Origin: CALMEC01 sp031366605
GTDB taxonomy: Bacteria > Actinomycetota > Thermoleophilia > Miltoncostaeales > Miltoncostaeaceae
NCBI GenBank assembly: GCA_031366605.1
Contig: JANLOO010000009.1
Location: forward strand, 1 to 11,123
Direction: 5' to 3'
Length of the DNA stretch: 11,123 bases
Under the pieces are notes generated by a model. The model did no database searches. It saw only the letters and a list, made by a program, of their open reading frames with translations, and was not told the DNA's origin. This document shows positions 1 through 4,238 of this stretch, in pieces; within the stretch, counting starts at the first letter, position 1; each line of letters opens with the position of its first letter. A program made the translations under genes and the position numbers.

Positions 1-302
1 GGGTCCCCTTCGGGGAGGGCCTCCATGACGAGCACCTGAACAGGAGCACCGGCGACATCGGGCATTTGGGCGCGGAACGCCGCCAGATGCTCCGTTGCCA
101 GATGCCGATCGAGCGCCTCGCGACTCGTCCACCTCTCGATCAGGACCAGCCTGCTTGGGTCGTCGAAGTCACGATGGAGTGCAAACGCTATGCACCCGTC
201 TTCGGCATGCGTCGGAGGGATGATGGTGCGCACGAGCGCCTCGGCTTGAGCCGACTTGCCTTCGGCTGCGGTCACGATTGCCACGACGACGACTTCTGAC
301 AT
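1..302 (-). CDS. ABM-domain (antibiotic biosynthesis monooxygenase fold) protein, 3' end cut by window
   Basis: Reading the minus strand from ATG at 302-300 gives an uninterrupted frame to the window edge: about 100 residues, beginning MSEVVVVAIVTAAEGKSAQ. The pattern matches the small ABM ferredoxin-like fold: an N-terminal beta strand, then T-A-A-E-G-K, helix 1, the central D-G-C-I-A-F-A-L-H-R-D-F strand, D-D-P-S-R-L-V-L-I-E-R-W-T-S at about 47-60, and the A-L-D-R-H-L helix. Members are about 95-110 residues long, so only a few C-terminal residues should be missing. The family includes quinol or aromatic monooxygenases, haem-degrading enzymes and many proteins of unknown substrate, and nothing here picks one. 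The start is fixed by a GAGGAG ribosome binding site (plus-strand 308-313) spaced 5 bases upstream. It lies 53 bases downstream of the amidase gene on the same strand, so co-transcription is possible. Confidence 0.85.
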   Translation of the reverse strand, partial: MSEVVVVAIVTAAEGKSAQAEALVRTIIPPTHAEDGCIAFALHRDFDDPSRLVLIERWTSREALDRHLATEHLAAFRAQMPDVAGAPVQVLVMEALPEGD

Positions 303-307
303 CAAGA

Positions 308-313
308 CTCCTC
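308..313 (-). promoter_or_regulatory. Ribosome binding site of the ABM-domain gene
   Basis: The minus strand reads GAGGAG here, 5 bases before ATG at 302-300. This decides the start of the partial gene at the left edge. Confidence 0.75.
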
Positions 314-355
314 GCTTCGACGGCTTGCTCAGGGATTCCTACCAGTGGGGCACCC

Positions 356-1198
356 TTACGTGCCTGCTGCGCCGAAGATGTCCGCCCGTCGGTGTGTGAG
401 TACCGGAATGTCGTACCGAATCCGTCGCAGTTCGGCGAAATCGAGGTCGGCGACGATGACCGCTTGGTCGTCGGTGGCCTGCGCCAAGATCACACCCCAG
501 GCGTTGATGATCATGCTGTGGCCATGCGAGTCGGTCCCTGTCGCGTGCGTGCCGACTTGCCCGGCGGCGATCACGAACGCCTGGTTCTCGATCGCCCGGG
601 CGCGCAGCAGCGGCTCCCAGTGGGCGTTGCCGGTGGTCGCCGTGAACGCGGCCGGTACGGTCAGGATCTGTGCGCCCGCGAACGTCAGGGCACGGAAGAG
701 TTCGGGGAACCGCAGGTCGTAACACACGCTCATGCCGATTCGATGTCCCAGCGCCTGGCCCACAACGATGTCGGTGCCCGGCACCGCGCCGTCCGACTCG
801 CGGTACGTATGACCGCCGACCGCGACGTCGAACAGGTGCAGCTTGCGGTAGACCGCGGTGACGCTGCCATCGGGCTGGATCAGGACGCTTGTGTTGTAGG
901 CACGGTCGGTTCCGGGGACCGCCTCACTGACGCTTCCCGCCACGAGCGCAATGCCGTGCGCCTGCGCCCATTCGCGCGCGGCGCTCAGCGAGGGTCCGTC
1001 CAGCGGTTCGGCACCGGCAACCTGACGCCGCTCGTTGTCGATCAGGTTCCACTTTTCGGGCAGCACGACCAACTGAGCGCCGTCGGCTGCGGCCCGCCCG
1101 ACCAATCGGCCGGCCGACGCGATGTTCGCGTCCTTGTCGCCGCTCGCGGTCAATTGCACCGCCGCGACGCGGAGCGTGTCCGGCGTCCTCGCACTCAT
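356..1198 (-). CDS. Carbon-nitrogen hydrolase, Nit1-type (deaminated glutathione amidase-like)
   Basis: This 280-residue protein is a complete nitrilase-superfamily amidase. The Glu-Lys-Cys catalytic triad is visible: E48 in V-V-L-P-E-K-W, K119 in Y-R-K-L-H-L-F-D, and C159 in S-V-C-Y-D-L-R-F-P-E-L. The N-terminal AVQLTASGDKDAN block, the P-A-A-F-T-A-T-T-G-N-A-H-W segment and the C-terminal T-H-R-R-A-D-I-F are typical of the Nit1 branch. Characterised Nit1 members hydrolyse deaminated glutathione, a damaged side product of transaminases; the related Nit2/omega-amidase branch acts on alpha-ketoglutaramate. The exact substrate here is inferred from these motifs only. The protein is probably cytosolic, with no signal peptide. 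Start: ATG at 1198-1196. No clear Shine-Dalgarno precedes it. TATCGT 8 bases upstream resembles a -10 box, so a leaderless or near-leaderless transcript is possible. The gene is divergent from the NifU-like gene across an 82-base gap. Confidence 0.93.
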   Translation of the reverse strand: MSARTPDTLRVAAVQLTASGDKDANIASAGRLVGRAAADGAQLVVLPEKWNLIDNERRQVAGAEPLDGPSLSAAREWAQAHGIALVAGSVSEAVPGTDRAYNTSVLIQPDGSVTAVYRKLHLFDVAVGGHTYRESDGAVPGTDIVVGQALGHRIGMSVCYDLRFPELFRALTFAGAQILTVPAAFTATTGNAHWEPLLRARAIENQAFVIAAGQVGTHATGTDSHGHSMIINAWGVILAQATDDQAVIVADLDFAELRRIRYDIPVLTHRRADIFGAAGT

Positions 1199-1280
1199 TG
1201 AATACGACGATAGCGACCGATCGTGCCGTCGGAGCGCTACCCTGTACCAACACGCCCGATCGCTTGAGAGGTGAGGTCAA

Positions 1281-1514
1281 ATGTCGGCACCGGTTCTGAC
1301 ACGTATCGAAGAGGTCCTCGACGACATCCGTCCCGCGTTGCATTCGGACGGCGGCGACGTGGAGCTGGTCGACTTCGACGAAGAAGGCTTTGTCCACCTC
1401 AACATGCTCGGCGCGTGTGGCGGCTGCCCCATGTCAACCGCCACACTGGTCCTCGGCATCGAGGCAGCGCTACGCGAGCGCGTCCCCGAAGTCGAAGGCG
1501 TCATCCCCGTCTAG
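1281..1514 (+). CDS. NifU C-terminal-domain iron-sulfur scaffold protein
   Basis: This 77-residue protein consists only of the NifU C-terminal (Nfu) domain, which carries iron-sulfur clusters to apoproteins in the cytosol. The diagnostic CxxC is present as G-A-C-G-G-C-P-M-S-T-A-T-L, with C46 and C49 as the cluster ligands. The leading I-R-P-A-L-H-S-D-G-G-D-V-E-L-V segment is the usual N-terminal signature, and the length is normal for stand-alone Nfu domains. The start ATG is preceded by GAGAGG (1266-1271, spacing 9) and TGAGG (1272-1276, spacing 4). A weak -10-like TACCCT lies at 1238-1243 with no good -35. The gene converges on the VOC gene, with only 4 bases between the stop codons and therefore no room for a separate terminator. 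No SUF or ISC gene is visible nearby. Confidence 0.93.
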   Translation: MSAPVLTRIEEVLDDIRPALHSDGGDVELVDFDEEGFVHLNMLGACGGCPMSTATLVLGIEAALRERVPEVEGVIPV

Positions 1515-1518
1515 TAGC

Positions 1519-1986
1519 TCAAGCGCCGCCGCCCATCGCGGCTTCGGCGCGGCGTGCCATCTCGTCTGGCGCGACATCCTCGATGTGCGTCGCGACGCTC
1601 CAGCGGTGCCCCCACGGATCGAGGAACTGGCCAGACCGGTCGCCGTAGAACTGGTCCTCGACTGGTCGCACGACCTGACCGCCGCGTTCGGTCGCGCTGG
1701 CGAACACGGCGTCGACATCCTGGACGTACACGCCCAACGTGACCGCGGTACCGCCGTAGGCCTTGGGGCCGCGGACGTCCCAATCCGGGAACTCGTCGGA
1801 GACCATGATCACCGAGTCCCCGATCGCAAGCTCCGCGTGGCCGACCTTGCCATCAGGTGTCGCGATGCGCATGCGTTCGGTCGCGCCGAATACGGCTGCG
1901 TAAAACGCGATCGCATCCTCCGCCCCAGCGACACAGATATATGGCGACACAACGGGGTAGCCGTCTGGAATCGGCTTGACGCTCAC
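1519..1986 (-). CDS. VOC-superfamily protein, PhnB/YdeE-like (glyoxalase fold)
   Basis: This 155-residue single VOC unit has two beta-alpha-beta-beta-beta modules. Family markers are G-Y-P-V-V-S-P-Y-I-C-V at 9-19, A-I-A-F-Y-A-A-V-F-G-A at 25-35, V-G-H-A-E-L-A-I-G-D-S at 48-58 with H50 and E52 as likely metal ligands, D-Q-F-Y-G-D-R-S-G at 111-119, and D-P-W-G-H-R-W at 123-129 followed by the characteristic E-D-V-A-P-D-E-M-A-R-R tail. Close relatives are annotated as PhnB-like or glyoxalase/bleomycin-resistance proteins, mostly of unknown substrate, so I give no reaction. The start is GTG at 1986-1984 with AAAGAGG (plus-strand 1994-2000) 7 bases upstream. A near-perfect SOS box lies 22-34 bases upstream of the start (separate entry), which suggests DNA-damage control, unusual for this family. 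The gene overlaps no neighbour. Confidence 0.92.
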   Translation of the reverse strand: MSVKPIPDGYPVVSPYICVAGAEDAIAFYAAVFGATERMRIATPDGKVGHAELAIGDSVIMVSDEFPDWDVRGPKAYGGTAVTLGVYVQDVDAVFASATERGGQVVRPVEDQFYGDRSGQFLDPWGHRWSVATHIEDVAPDEMARRAEAAMGGGA

Positions 1987-1993
1987 CGTCGAA

Positions 1994-2000
1994 CCTCTTT
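1994..2000 (-). promoter_or_regulatory. Ribosome binding site of the VOC gene
   Basis: The minus strand reads AAAGAGG, 7 bases before the GTG at 1986. It supports the GTG start over any downstream codon. Confidence 0.7.
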
Positions 2001-2007
2001 CTGGATA

Positions 2008-2021
2008 CGAACATACGTTCG
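2008..2021. promoter_or_regulatory. Candidate LexA/SOS box (GAAC-N4-GTTC)
   Basis: CGAACATACGTTCG contains both half-sites of the Gram-positive/actinobacterial LexA operator, GAAC and GTTC separated by four bases. C and G flank it symmetrically, extending the dyad to five paired bases per arm. The AT-rich centre ATAC is also usual for these boxes. It lies 22-34 bases upstream of the VOC start, and the embedded minus-strand TATGTT could serve as a -10 element, so bound LexA would block transcription. That LexA binds here is inferred; no lexA gene is in the window. Confidence 0.6.
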
Positions 2022-2084
2022 GTTTACGTTATCACGCATGCCGGTCCGTGTCGATGCGTTCGACCCGTCGCGACCGGCATGGCA

Positions 2085-2112
2085 ACGGGCCCCCCGTGAG
2101 TGGGAGGCCCGT
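2085..2112 (-). terminator. Hairpin terminator downstream of tRNA-Pro
   Basis: A strong stem-loop starts 12 bases past the 3' end of the tRNA. The outer arms, plus-strand 2085-2091 (ACGGGCC) and 2106-2112 (GGCCCGT), are perfectly complementary. After one C/A mismatch the stem continues for three more C-G pairs around a six-base loop. No U-tract follows on the minus strand, so this would be an I-shaped terminator of the kind common in actinobacteria, or an RNA-processing structure. Confidence 0.5.
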
Positions 2113-2124
2113 GACACAGCGATA

Positions 2125-2198
2125 TCGGGGTGCCCGGATTCGAACCGGGGACCTCTCCGACCCGAACGGAGCGCGCTACCAAGCTGCGCCACACCCCG
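2125..2198 (-). tRNA. tRNA-Pro (anticodon CGG)
   Basis: The minus strand folds into a complete 74-nt cloverleaf. It has a 7-bp acceptor stem (CGGGGTG/CACCCCG) with discriminator A at 2125, a 4-bp D stem (GCGC/GCGC) with loop AGCTTGGTA, a 5-bp anticodon stem CTCCG/CGGAG with loop TTCGGGT, and a 5-bp T stem CCCGG/CCGGG with loop TTCGAAT. The anticodon CGG (2162-2164) reads codon CCG, a frequent proline codon in this GC-rich DNA. The terminal CCA is not encoded and must be added by the CCA-adding enzyme. A -10-like TACCAT (plus-strand 2214-2219, read on the minus strand) would start the transcript about 8 bases before the mature 5' end; no convincing -35 is visible. Confidence 0.97.
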
Positions 2199-2381
2199 AT
2201 GCCAAGCCGGGGAATGGTATCGGTCCCAGCCCGTGGGCGCCAGGCGGCAAGCTCGCAAGAAAATGTCGTGAACACGCGACTCCCTGCTGATCGGTGACGA
2301 TGACATTCGGCCCGGAGTTTGGTTTACTTCTTGAAGCGATCGGGAAACGTTTGGTTTCGCCCCTCCGCGCCGCCGTCCATC

Positions 2382-3182
2382 ATGCCGCCGCCAACCCGAA
2401 ACCCCAGTGTTGACAGCGCCTCCAGGCGGCAGTCGCCCGCGCCCGAAAGCCGCTCCCGCCGCTGGCCGCTCGAGATCATGTTGTTCGCCGGCGCGCTGGT
2501 GGTGTACCAACTGTCACGGGCACTCGTGATCGGTGACGGGACCGACGCCGTCAAGCACGCCTGGGAGATCATCGACATCGAGAAGGCCTCCGGGATCTTC
2601 TTCGAATCGAGTGTCCAGAATTGGATGCTCGACAACCTCCACCTGGCCGAATTCCTGAATCACTTCTACGTGTGGGCGCATCTTCCGGTGACCGCCGCGT
2701 TCTTTGTGTGGCTCTACCGGAAACGACGCGCGGCGTACCCACTCGTGCGCAACGCATTCTTTCTTGCCAACGCCATGGCGCTTGCGGTGTTCGTCGTCTT
2801 CCCTGTGGCTCCGCCGCGCCTGATCACGGGCGAAGGTTTCATCGACACGCTCTCGATCATCAGTGGCATCGATCTGCACGGCGGGAGGCTGTCGGGCTTG
2901 TTCAACCCCTTCGCTGCGGTGCCGTCGATGCACTTCGGCTATGCCCTGATGATTGGTGTCGTTGTGGCCGTGCTGGTGCGGCACTGGGCCTTGCGGCTGC
3001 TGGTCCTGATGTATCCGCTGCTCGTCTTCGTCACAATCGTGGGAACCGCCAACCACTACGTCCTCGATGCACTCGCCGGCGGCGCCGTCATGCTCGCCGC
3101 CTTCGCATTGACCGCGATGTGGCGGACCTGGCGTGCACGCGCGCACCGCGCGCAGGCATCGTCCGACGTTTGCACCGACTGA
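2382..3182 (+). CDS. PAP2-superfamily membrane phosphatase (inositolphosphotransferase/Aur1-like subtype)
   Basis: From ATG 2382 the protein has 266 residues. A Pro/Ser/Arg-rich cytosolic tail of about 30 residues precedes about six hydrophobic segments, starting at roughly residues 31-50, 94-112, 124-142, 185-200, 205-223 and 228-246. The PAP2 motifs are present: P-S-M-H at 181-184 in F-N-P-F-A-A-V-P-S-M-H-F-G, and N-H-Y-V-L-D-A-L-A-G-G with H225 and D229. In the family the first motif's His assists and the second His is the nucleophile. The spacing and NHYxLD wording fit the PAP2_3/Aur1-like subgroup, which works on lipid phosphates or phosphoinositol transfer at the membrane; the substrate is not predictable here. 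The frame is open upstream to TTG at 2319, but GGAG at 2314-2317 is too close to that TTG, and no good ribosome site precedes 2382 either, so the start is uncertain. The gene ends flush against the convergent SSB-like gene. Confidence 0.88.
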   Translation: MPPPTRNPSVDSASRRQSPAPESRSRRWPLEIMLFAGALVVYQLSRALVIGDGTDAVKHAWEIIDIEKASGIFFESSVQNWMLDNLHLAEFLNHFYVWAHLPVTAAFFVWLYRKRRAAYPLVRNAFFLANAMALAVFVVFPVAPPRLITGEGFIDTLSIISGIDLHGGRLSGLFNPFAAVPSMHFGYALMIGVVVAVLVRHWALRLLVLMYPLLVFVTIVGTANHYVLDALAGGAVMLAAFALTAMWRTWRARAHRAQASSDVCTD

Positions 3183-3467
3183 TCATCGCAGCGCGTCCCG
3201 CTGCGCCCGGGTCGTCAGGAACTGCACTCGATCCGCAATGACCTCCGCCGGCACGGCGCCGGGAACGACGCGCCCCTCGACCGCCACGCATAACCCCCGA
3301 TCGAGGTAGCGCCGACACGCCTCGCCCTGCGTCCCGCGCGCCTGCACCGTGAGGGTCTGTCGGGGCTCGCCGTGCCGTCCAATCACGGCGAGCATGAACG
3401 TCACATCCCCGTCCGCCCGAGGTTGGATCGGAGATGTCACTTCACCGATCAGCGCCGCCAGGTTCAT
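3183..3467 (-). CDS. Short single-stranded DNA-binding-like OB-fold protein
   Basis: This 94-residue protein begins MNLAALIGEVTSPIQPRADG. It resembles an SSB OB-fold in shortened form: strand N-L-A-A-L-I-G-E-V, then D-G-D-V-T-F-M-L-A-V-I, then the helix and strand pair G-E-A-C-R-R-Y-L-D-R-G-L-C-V-A-V-E-G-R-V at about 58-77, matching the Y-L-x-K-G-x-x-V-x-V-E-G-R block of SSB. The end, E-V-I-A-D-R-V-Q-F-L at about 85-94 of the longer reading, matches the last SSB strand. It lacks the disordered linker and acidic D-D-I-P-F-type tail that a housekeeping SSB uses to recruit partners, so it is probably an accessory paralogue. The start at 3467 is chosen because a perfect AAGGAGG lies 5 bases upstream; the frame extends 10 codons further to 3497 without such support. 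The stop abuts the PAP2 stop with no gap. The upstream region carries the repeat cluster at 3514-3587. Confidence 0.75.
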   Translation of the reverse strand: MNLAALIGEVTSPIQPRADGDVTFMLAVIGRHGEPRQTLTVQARGTQGEACRRYLDRGLCVAVEGRVVPGAVPAEVIADRVQFLTTRAQRDALR

Positions 3468-3472
3468 GTCGT

Positions 3473-3479
3473 CCTCCTT
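3473..3479 (-). promoter_or_regulatory. Perfect Shine-Dalgarno of the SSB-like gene
   Basis: The minus strand reads AAGGAGG, 5 bases from ATG at 3467. It moves the start 10 codons inward from the longest possible reading frame. Confidence 0.85.
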
Positions 3480-3513
3480 GGTGGTCCCGTTCGGCATGAC
3501 GCCAAGGTAGACG

Positions 3514-3587
3514 GCGAGATGTCACAGATGGCGCGCGACTCTGTGTCAATGCCGACGCGAGGTGTGTCAATTTCTGTGACATCTCGC
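3514..3587. repeat. 15-bp perfect inverted repeat enclosing two 9-bp direct repeats (operator-like cluster)
   Basis: Arm 1 at 3514-3528 (GCGAGATGTCACAGA) is exactly complementary to arm 2 at 3573-3587. The 44-base interval holds two copies of TGTGTCAAT, at 3542-3550 and 3563-3571, spaced exactly 21 bases apart, or two helical turns. On the minus strand these read ATTGACACA and contain perfect TTGACA -35-like hexamers pointing toward the SSB-like gene. Arm 1 also pairs with the first direct repeat with one mismatch, so the dyads are nested. The cluster lies between the divergent SSB-like and helix-turn-helix genes. An operator for a dimeric regulator is the simplest reading; a very small palindromic element is the alternative. 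Confidence 0.7.
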
Positions 3588-3619
3588 GCAGAAAACTCGT
3601 GTGGCGGGGGCTTCGCTGC

Positions 3620-3649
3620 TTGAATCCCCCCGGTCGACGCAGGTAATCT
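3620..3649 (+). promoter_or_regulatory. Promoter for the structured leader and small HTH gene
   Basis: TTGAAT (3620-3625) and TAATCT (3644-3649) are separated by 18 bases and resemble -35 and -10 boxes of a primary sigma-factor promoter. The predicted transcription start, about 3656, falls just before the first stem of the leader hairpin, which supports both calls. Confidence 0.5.
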
Positions 3650-3655
3650 TCGTCA

Positions 3656-3759
3656 CATGGACATCTTGATTCGGTCGGCTCATTGATCTTCGCCCCGACC
3701 ATGTCCCGCCCGCTCGCAGTCCCGACGACTCGCCCGCTCCCGCAGGTGGGTCGTTTTTT
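3656..3759 (+). ncRNA. Candidate structured leader RNA or small RNA ending in an intrinsic terminator
   Basis: The predicted transcript folds by eye into two domains. The first has lower stem GGACAT (3659-3664) with ATGTCC (3701-3706), a one-sided 8-base bulge CTTGATTC (3665-3672), upper stem GGTCGG (3673-3678) with CCGACC (3695-3700), and a 16-base loop. After a 19-base linker comes the terminator hairpin at 3726-3753 with U6. Segments are cross-complementary: GTCGG at 3674-3678 can instead pair with CCGAC at 3722-3726 at the edge of the terminator, and CGACC at 3696-3700 can pair with GGTCG at 3749-3753 in the terminator's 3' arm. Such mutually exclusive pairing is what an attenuator or riboswitch needs. 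The helix-turn-helix gene starts 34 bases after the terminator. A free-standing small RNA is the alternative. I do not recognise a known riboswitch class. Confidence 0.5.
3726..3759 (+). terminator. Intrinsic terminator inside the leader of the HTH gene
   Basis: CGACTCGCC (3726-3734) pairs with GGTGGGTCG (3745-3753) over nine positions, including two G-U pairs, around a 10-base loop. Six consecutive T follow (3754-3759). It is oriented toward the HTH gene and lies between its promoter and its ribosome site. The T-tract is a clear intrinsic signal and stands out in this GC-rich window. Confidence 0.65.
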
Positions 3760-3760
3760 G

Positions 3761-3780
3761 TTGCGCGCCCCCCGTCGCAA
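3761..3780 (+). other. C6-loop hairpin directly before the HTH ribosome site
   Basis: TTGCG (3761-3765) pairs with CGCAA (3776-3780) and presents a loop containing six C (3768-3773). The stem ends at the base before AGAGGAG, so folding could influence ribosome access. A second run of six C lies in the promoter spacer at 3626-3631. Confidence 0.4.
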
Positions 3781-3787
3781 AGAGGAG
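3781..3787 (+). promoter_or_regulatory. Ribosome binding site of the HTH gene
   Basis: AGAGGAG lies 5 bases before ATG 3793. It favours this ATG over the in-frame GTG at 3787, which overlaps the site. Confidence 0.8.
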
Positions 3788-3792
3788 TGACA

Positions 3793-3990
3793 ATGGCGAT
3801 CCACTTGACCCCGGACGAGCTTTCCGACGCACTCGGCATGGAAAGCCGTGAGATCGTTCGCCTCTGCCAAGAGGAGGCGGTTCCGATCCTCCACGGCAAG
3901 ATCGACAAGACGCTGTTCATCTACTCGATGAAGGCCTCCGGTCGCGAGCTGCCCGAAGACGCGGAGGTGCTTCTGCAGATGACCGGCTAG
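3793..3990 (+). CDS. Small helix-turn-helix (BldC/MerR/excisionase-like) DNA-binding protein
   Basis: This 65-residue protein begins MAIHLTPDELSDALGMESRE. The layout L-T-P-D-E-L-S-D-A-L-G-M-E-S-R-E-I-V-R-L-C-Q-E-E at about 5-28 matches the helix-turn-helix of BldC/MerR/excisionase-type winged helices. The following V-P-I-L-H-G-K-I-D-K-T-L-F-I-Y would form the wing, as in the usual P-x-x-R-x-G-x-x-x-F pattern. Nothing else follows beyond a short helix, so it is a stand-alone DNA-binding unit, comparable in size to BldC. The target is unknown; the repeat cluster at 3514-3587 upstream is an obvious candidate site for autoregulation. The ATG start is set by AGAGGAG at spacing 5. The unusually elaborate leader, with a terminator between promoter and start, suggests conditional expression. 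The family assignment rests on pattern only. Confidence 0.75.
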   Translation: MAIHLTPDELSDALGMESREIVRLCQEEAVPILHGKIDKTLFIYSMKASGRELPEDAEVLLQMTG

Positions 3991-4211
3991 TTGATCCGTC
4001 CGGACGTTCGTCGATGAACCCGGCGAGCGAAACCGAGCGAGCGCAGGACGCAGGCCGTCCGCATATCCGGCACTATGGGCGAAGGAGAGGACACAGCTCC
4101 CGAGGTGGAGGGAGCGGCGTCAACGTGAGAACATCCGCCGGAGGTTCGCCGCCGCCAGATTGCAAGGCGTTTTCTGAGACAGACCACACGCTGCTGTGCA
4201 CGGAGGAGTGC
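3991..4211. other. Intergenic region between the HTH gene and dacB
   Basis: I see no convincing gene here. A 10-bp perfect palindrome, CGTCCGGACG, lies at 3997-4006 just after the HTH stop. A 6-bp hairpin, GCTCCC (4096-4101) with GGGAGC (4110-4115), has an 8-base loop but no T-tract, so either could be a weak terminator. A reading frame open from ATG 4014 to 4238 is rich in Arg, Gly and Ser, matches no fold, and has no ribosome site. Confidence 0.5.
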
Positions 4212-4238
4212 GTGGTATCGTCGCCGGCGTCGTGCTGA
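4212..4238 (+). CDS. Possible 8-codon leader peptide overlapping the dacB start
   Basis: GGAGGAG at 4202-4208 is the best ribosome site in this region, but no in-frame dacB start lies at a normal distance. The nearest suitable start is GTG at 4212, which opens an eight-codon frame (V-V-S-S-P-A-S-C) ending TGA at 4236-4238. That frame overlaps the in-frame dacB GTG at 4232, so termination and reinitiation could couple dacB to it. This is an inference from spacing only, and a misjudged dacB start is the simpler alternative. Confidence 0.25.
   Translation: MVSSPASC

Noticed and set aside
278..1201. Long plus-strand frame opposite the Nit1 amidase; similar long plus-strand frames opposite ligA (6272-7237) and surE (8271-9140)
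   Set aside because: These are antisense shadows caused by high third-position GC; their peptides are Arg/His/Asp-rich with no fold, while the minus-strand genes have complete catalytic motifs.
2317..2357. Direct repeat GTTTGGTTT (2317-2325 and 2349-2357) before the PAP2 gene
   Set aside because: Short and simple in composition, with 32-base spacing that is not a whole number of helical turns; no dyad or promoter fits it.
1983..2510. Minus-strand reading frame across the tRNA region giving a peptide with G-V-A-Q-L-G-S-A-L-R-S-G-R
   Set aside because: This is the familiar false protein obtained by translating a tRNA gene; the cloverleaf explains the sequence.
3626..3780. Known actinobacterial 6C RNA, because of two runs of six C
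   Set aside because: The first run lies in the promoter spacer, not in a hairpin of the transcript, and the bulged stem does not fit what I know of the two C-loop hairpins. A covariance search would settle it.
4014..4238. 74-codon plus-strand frame before dacB
   Set aside because: No ribosome site, no recognisable fold, low-complexity composition, and it runs into the dacB signal peptide in another frame.
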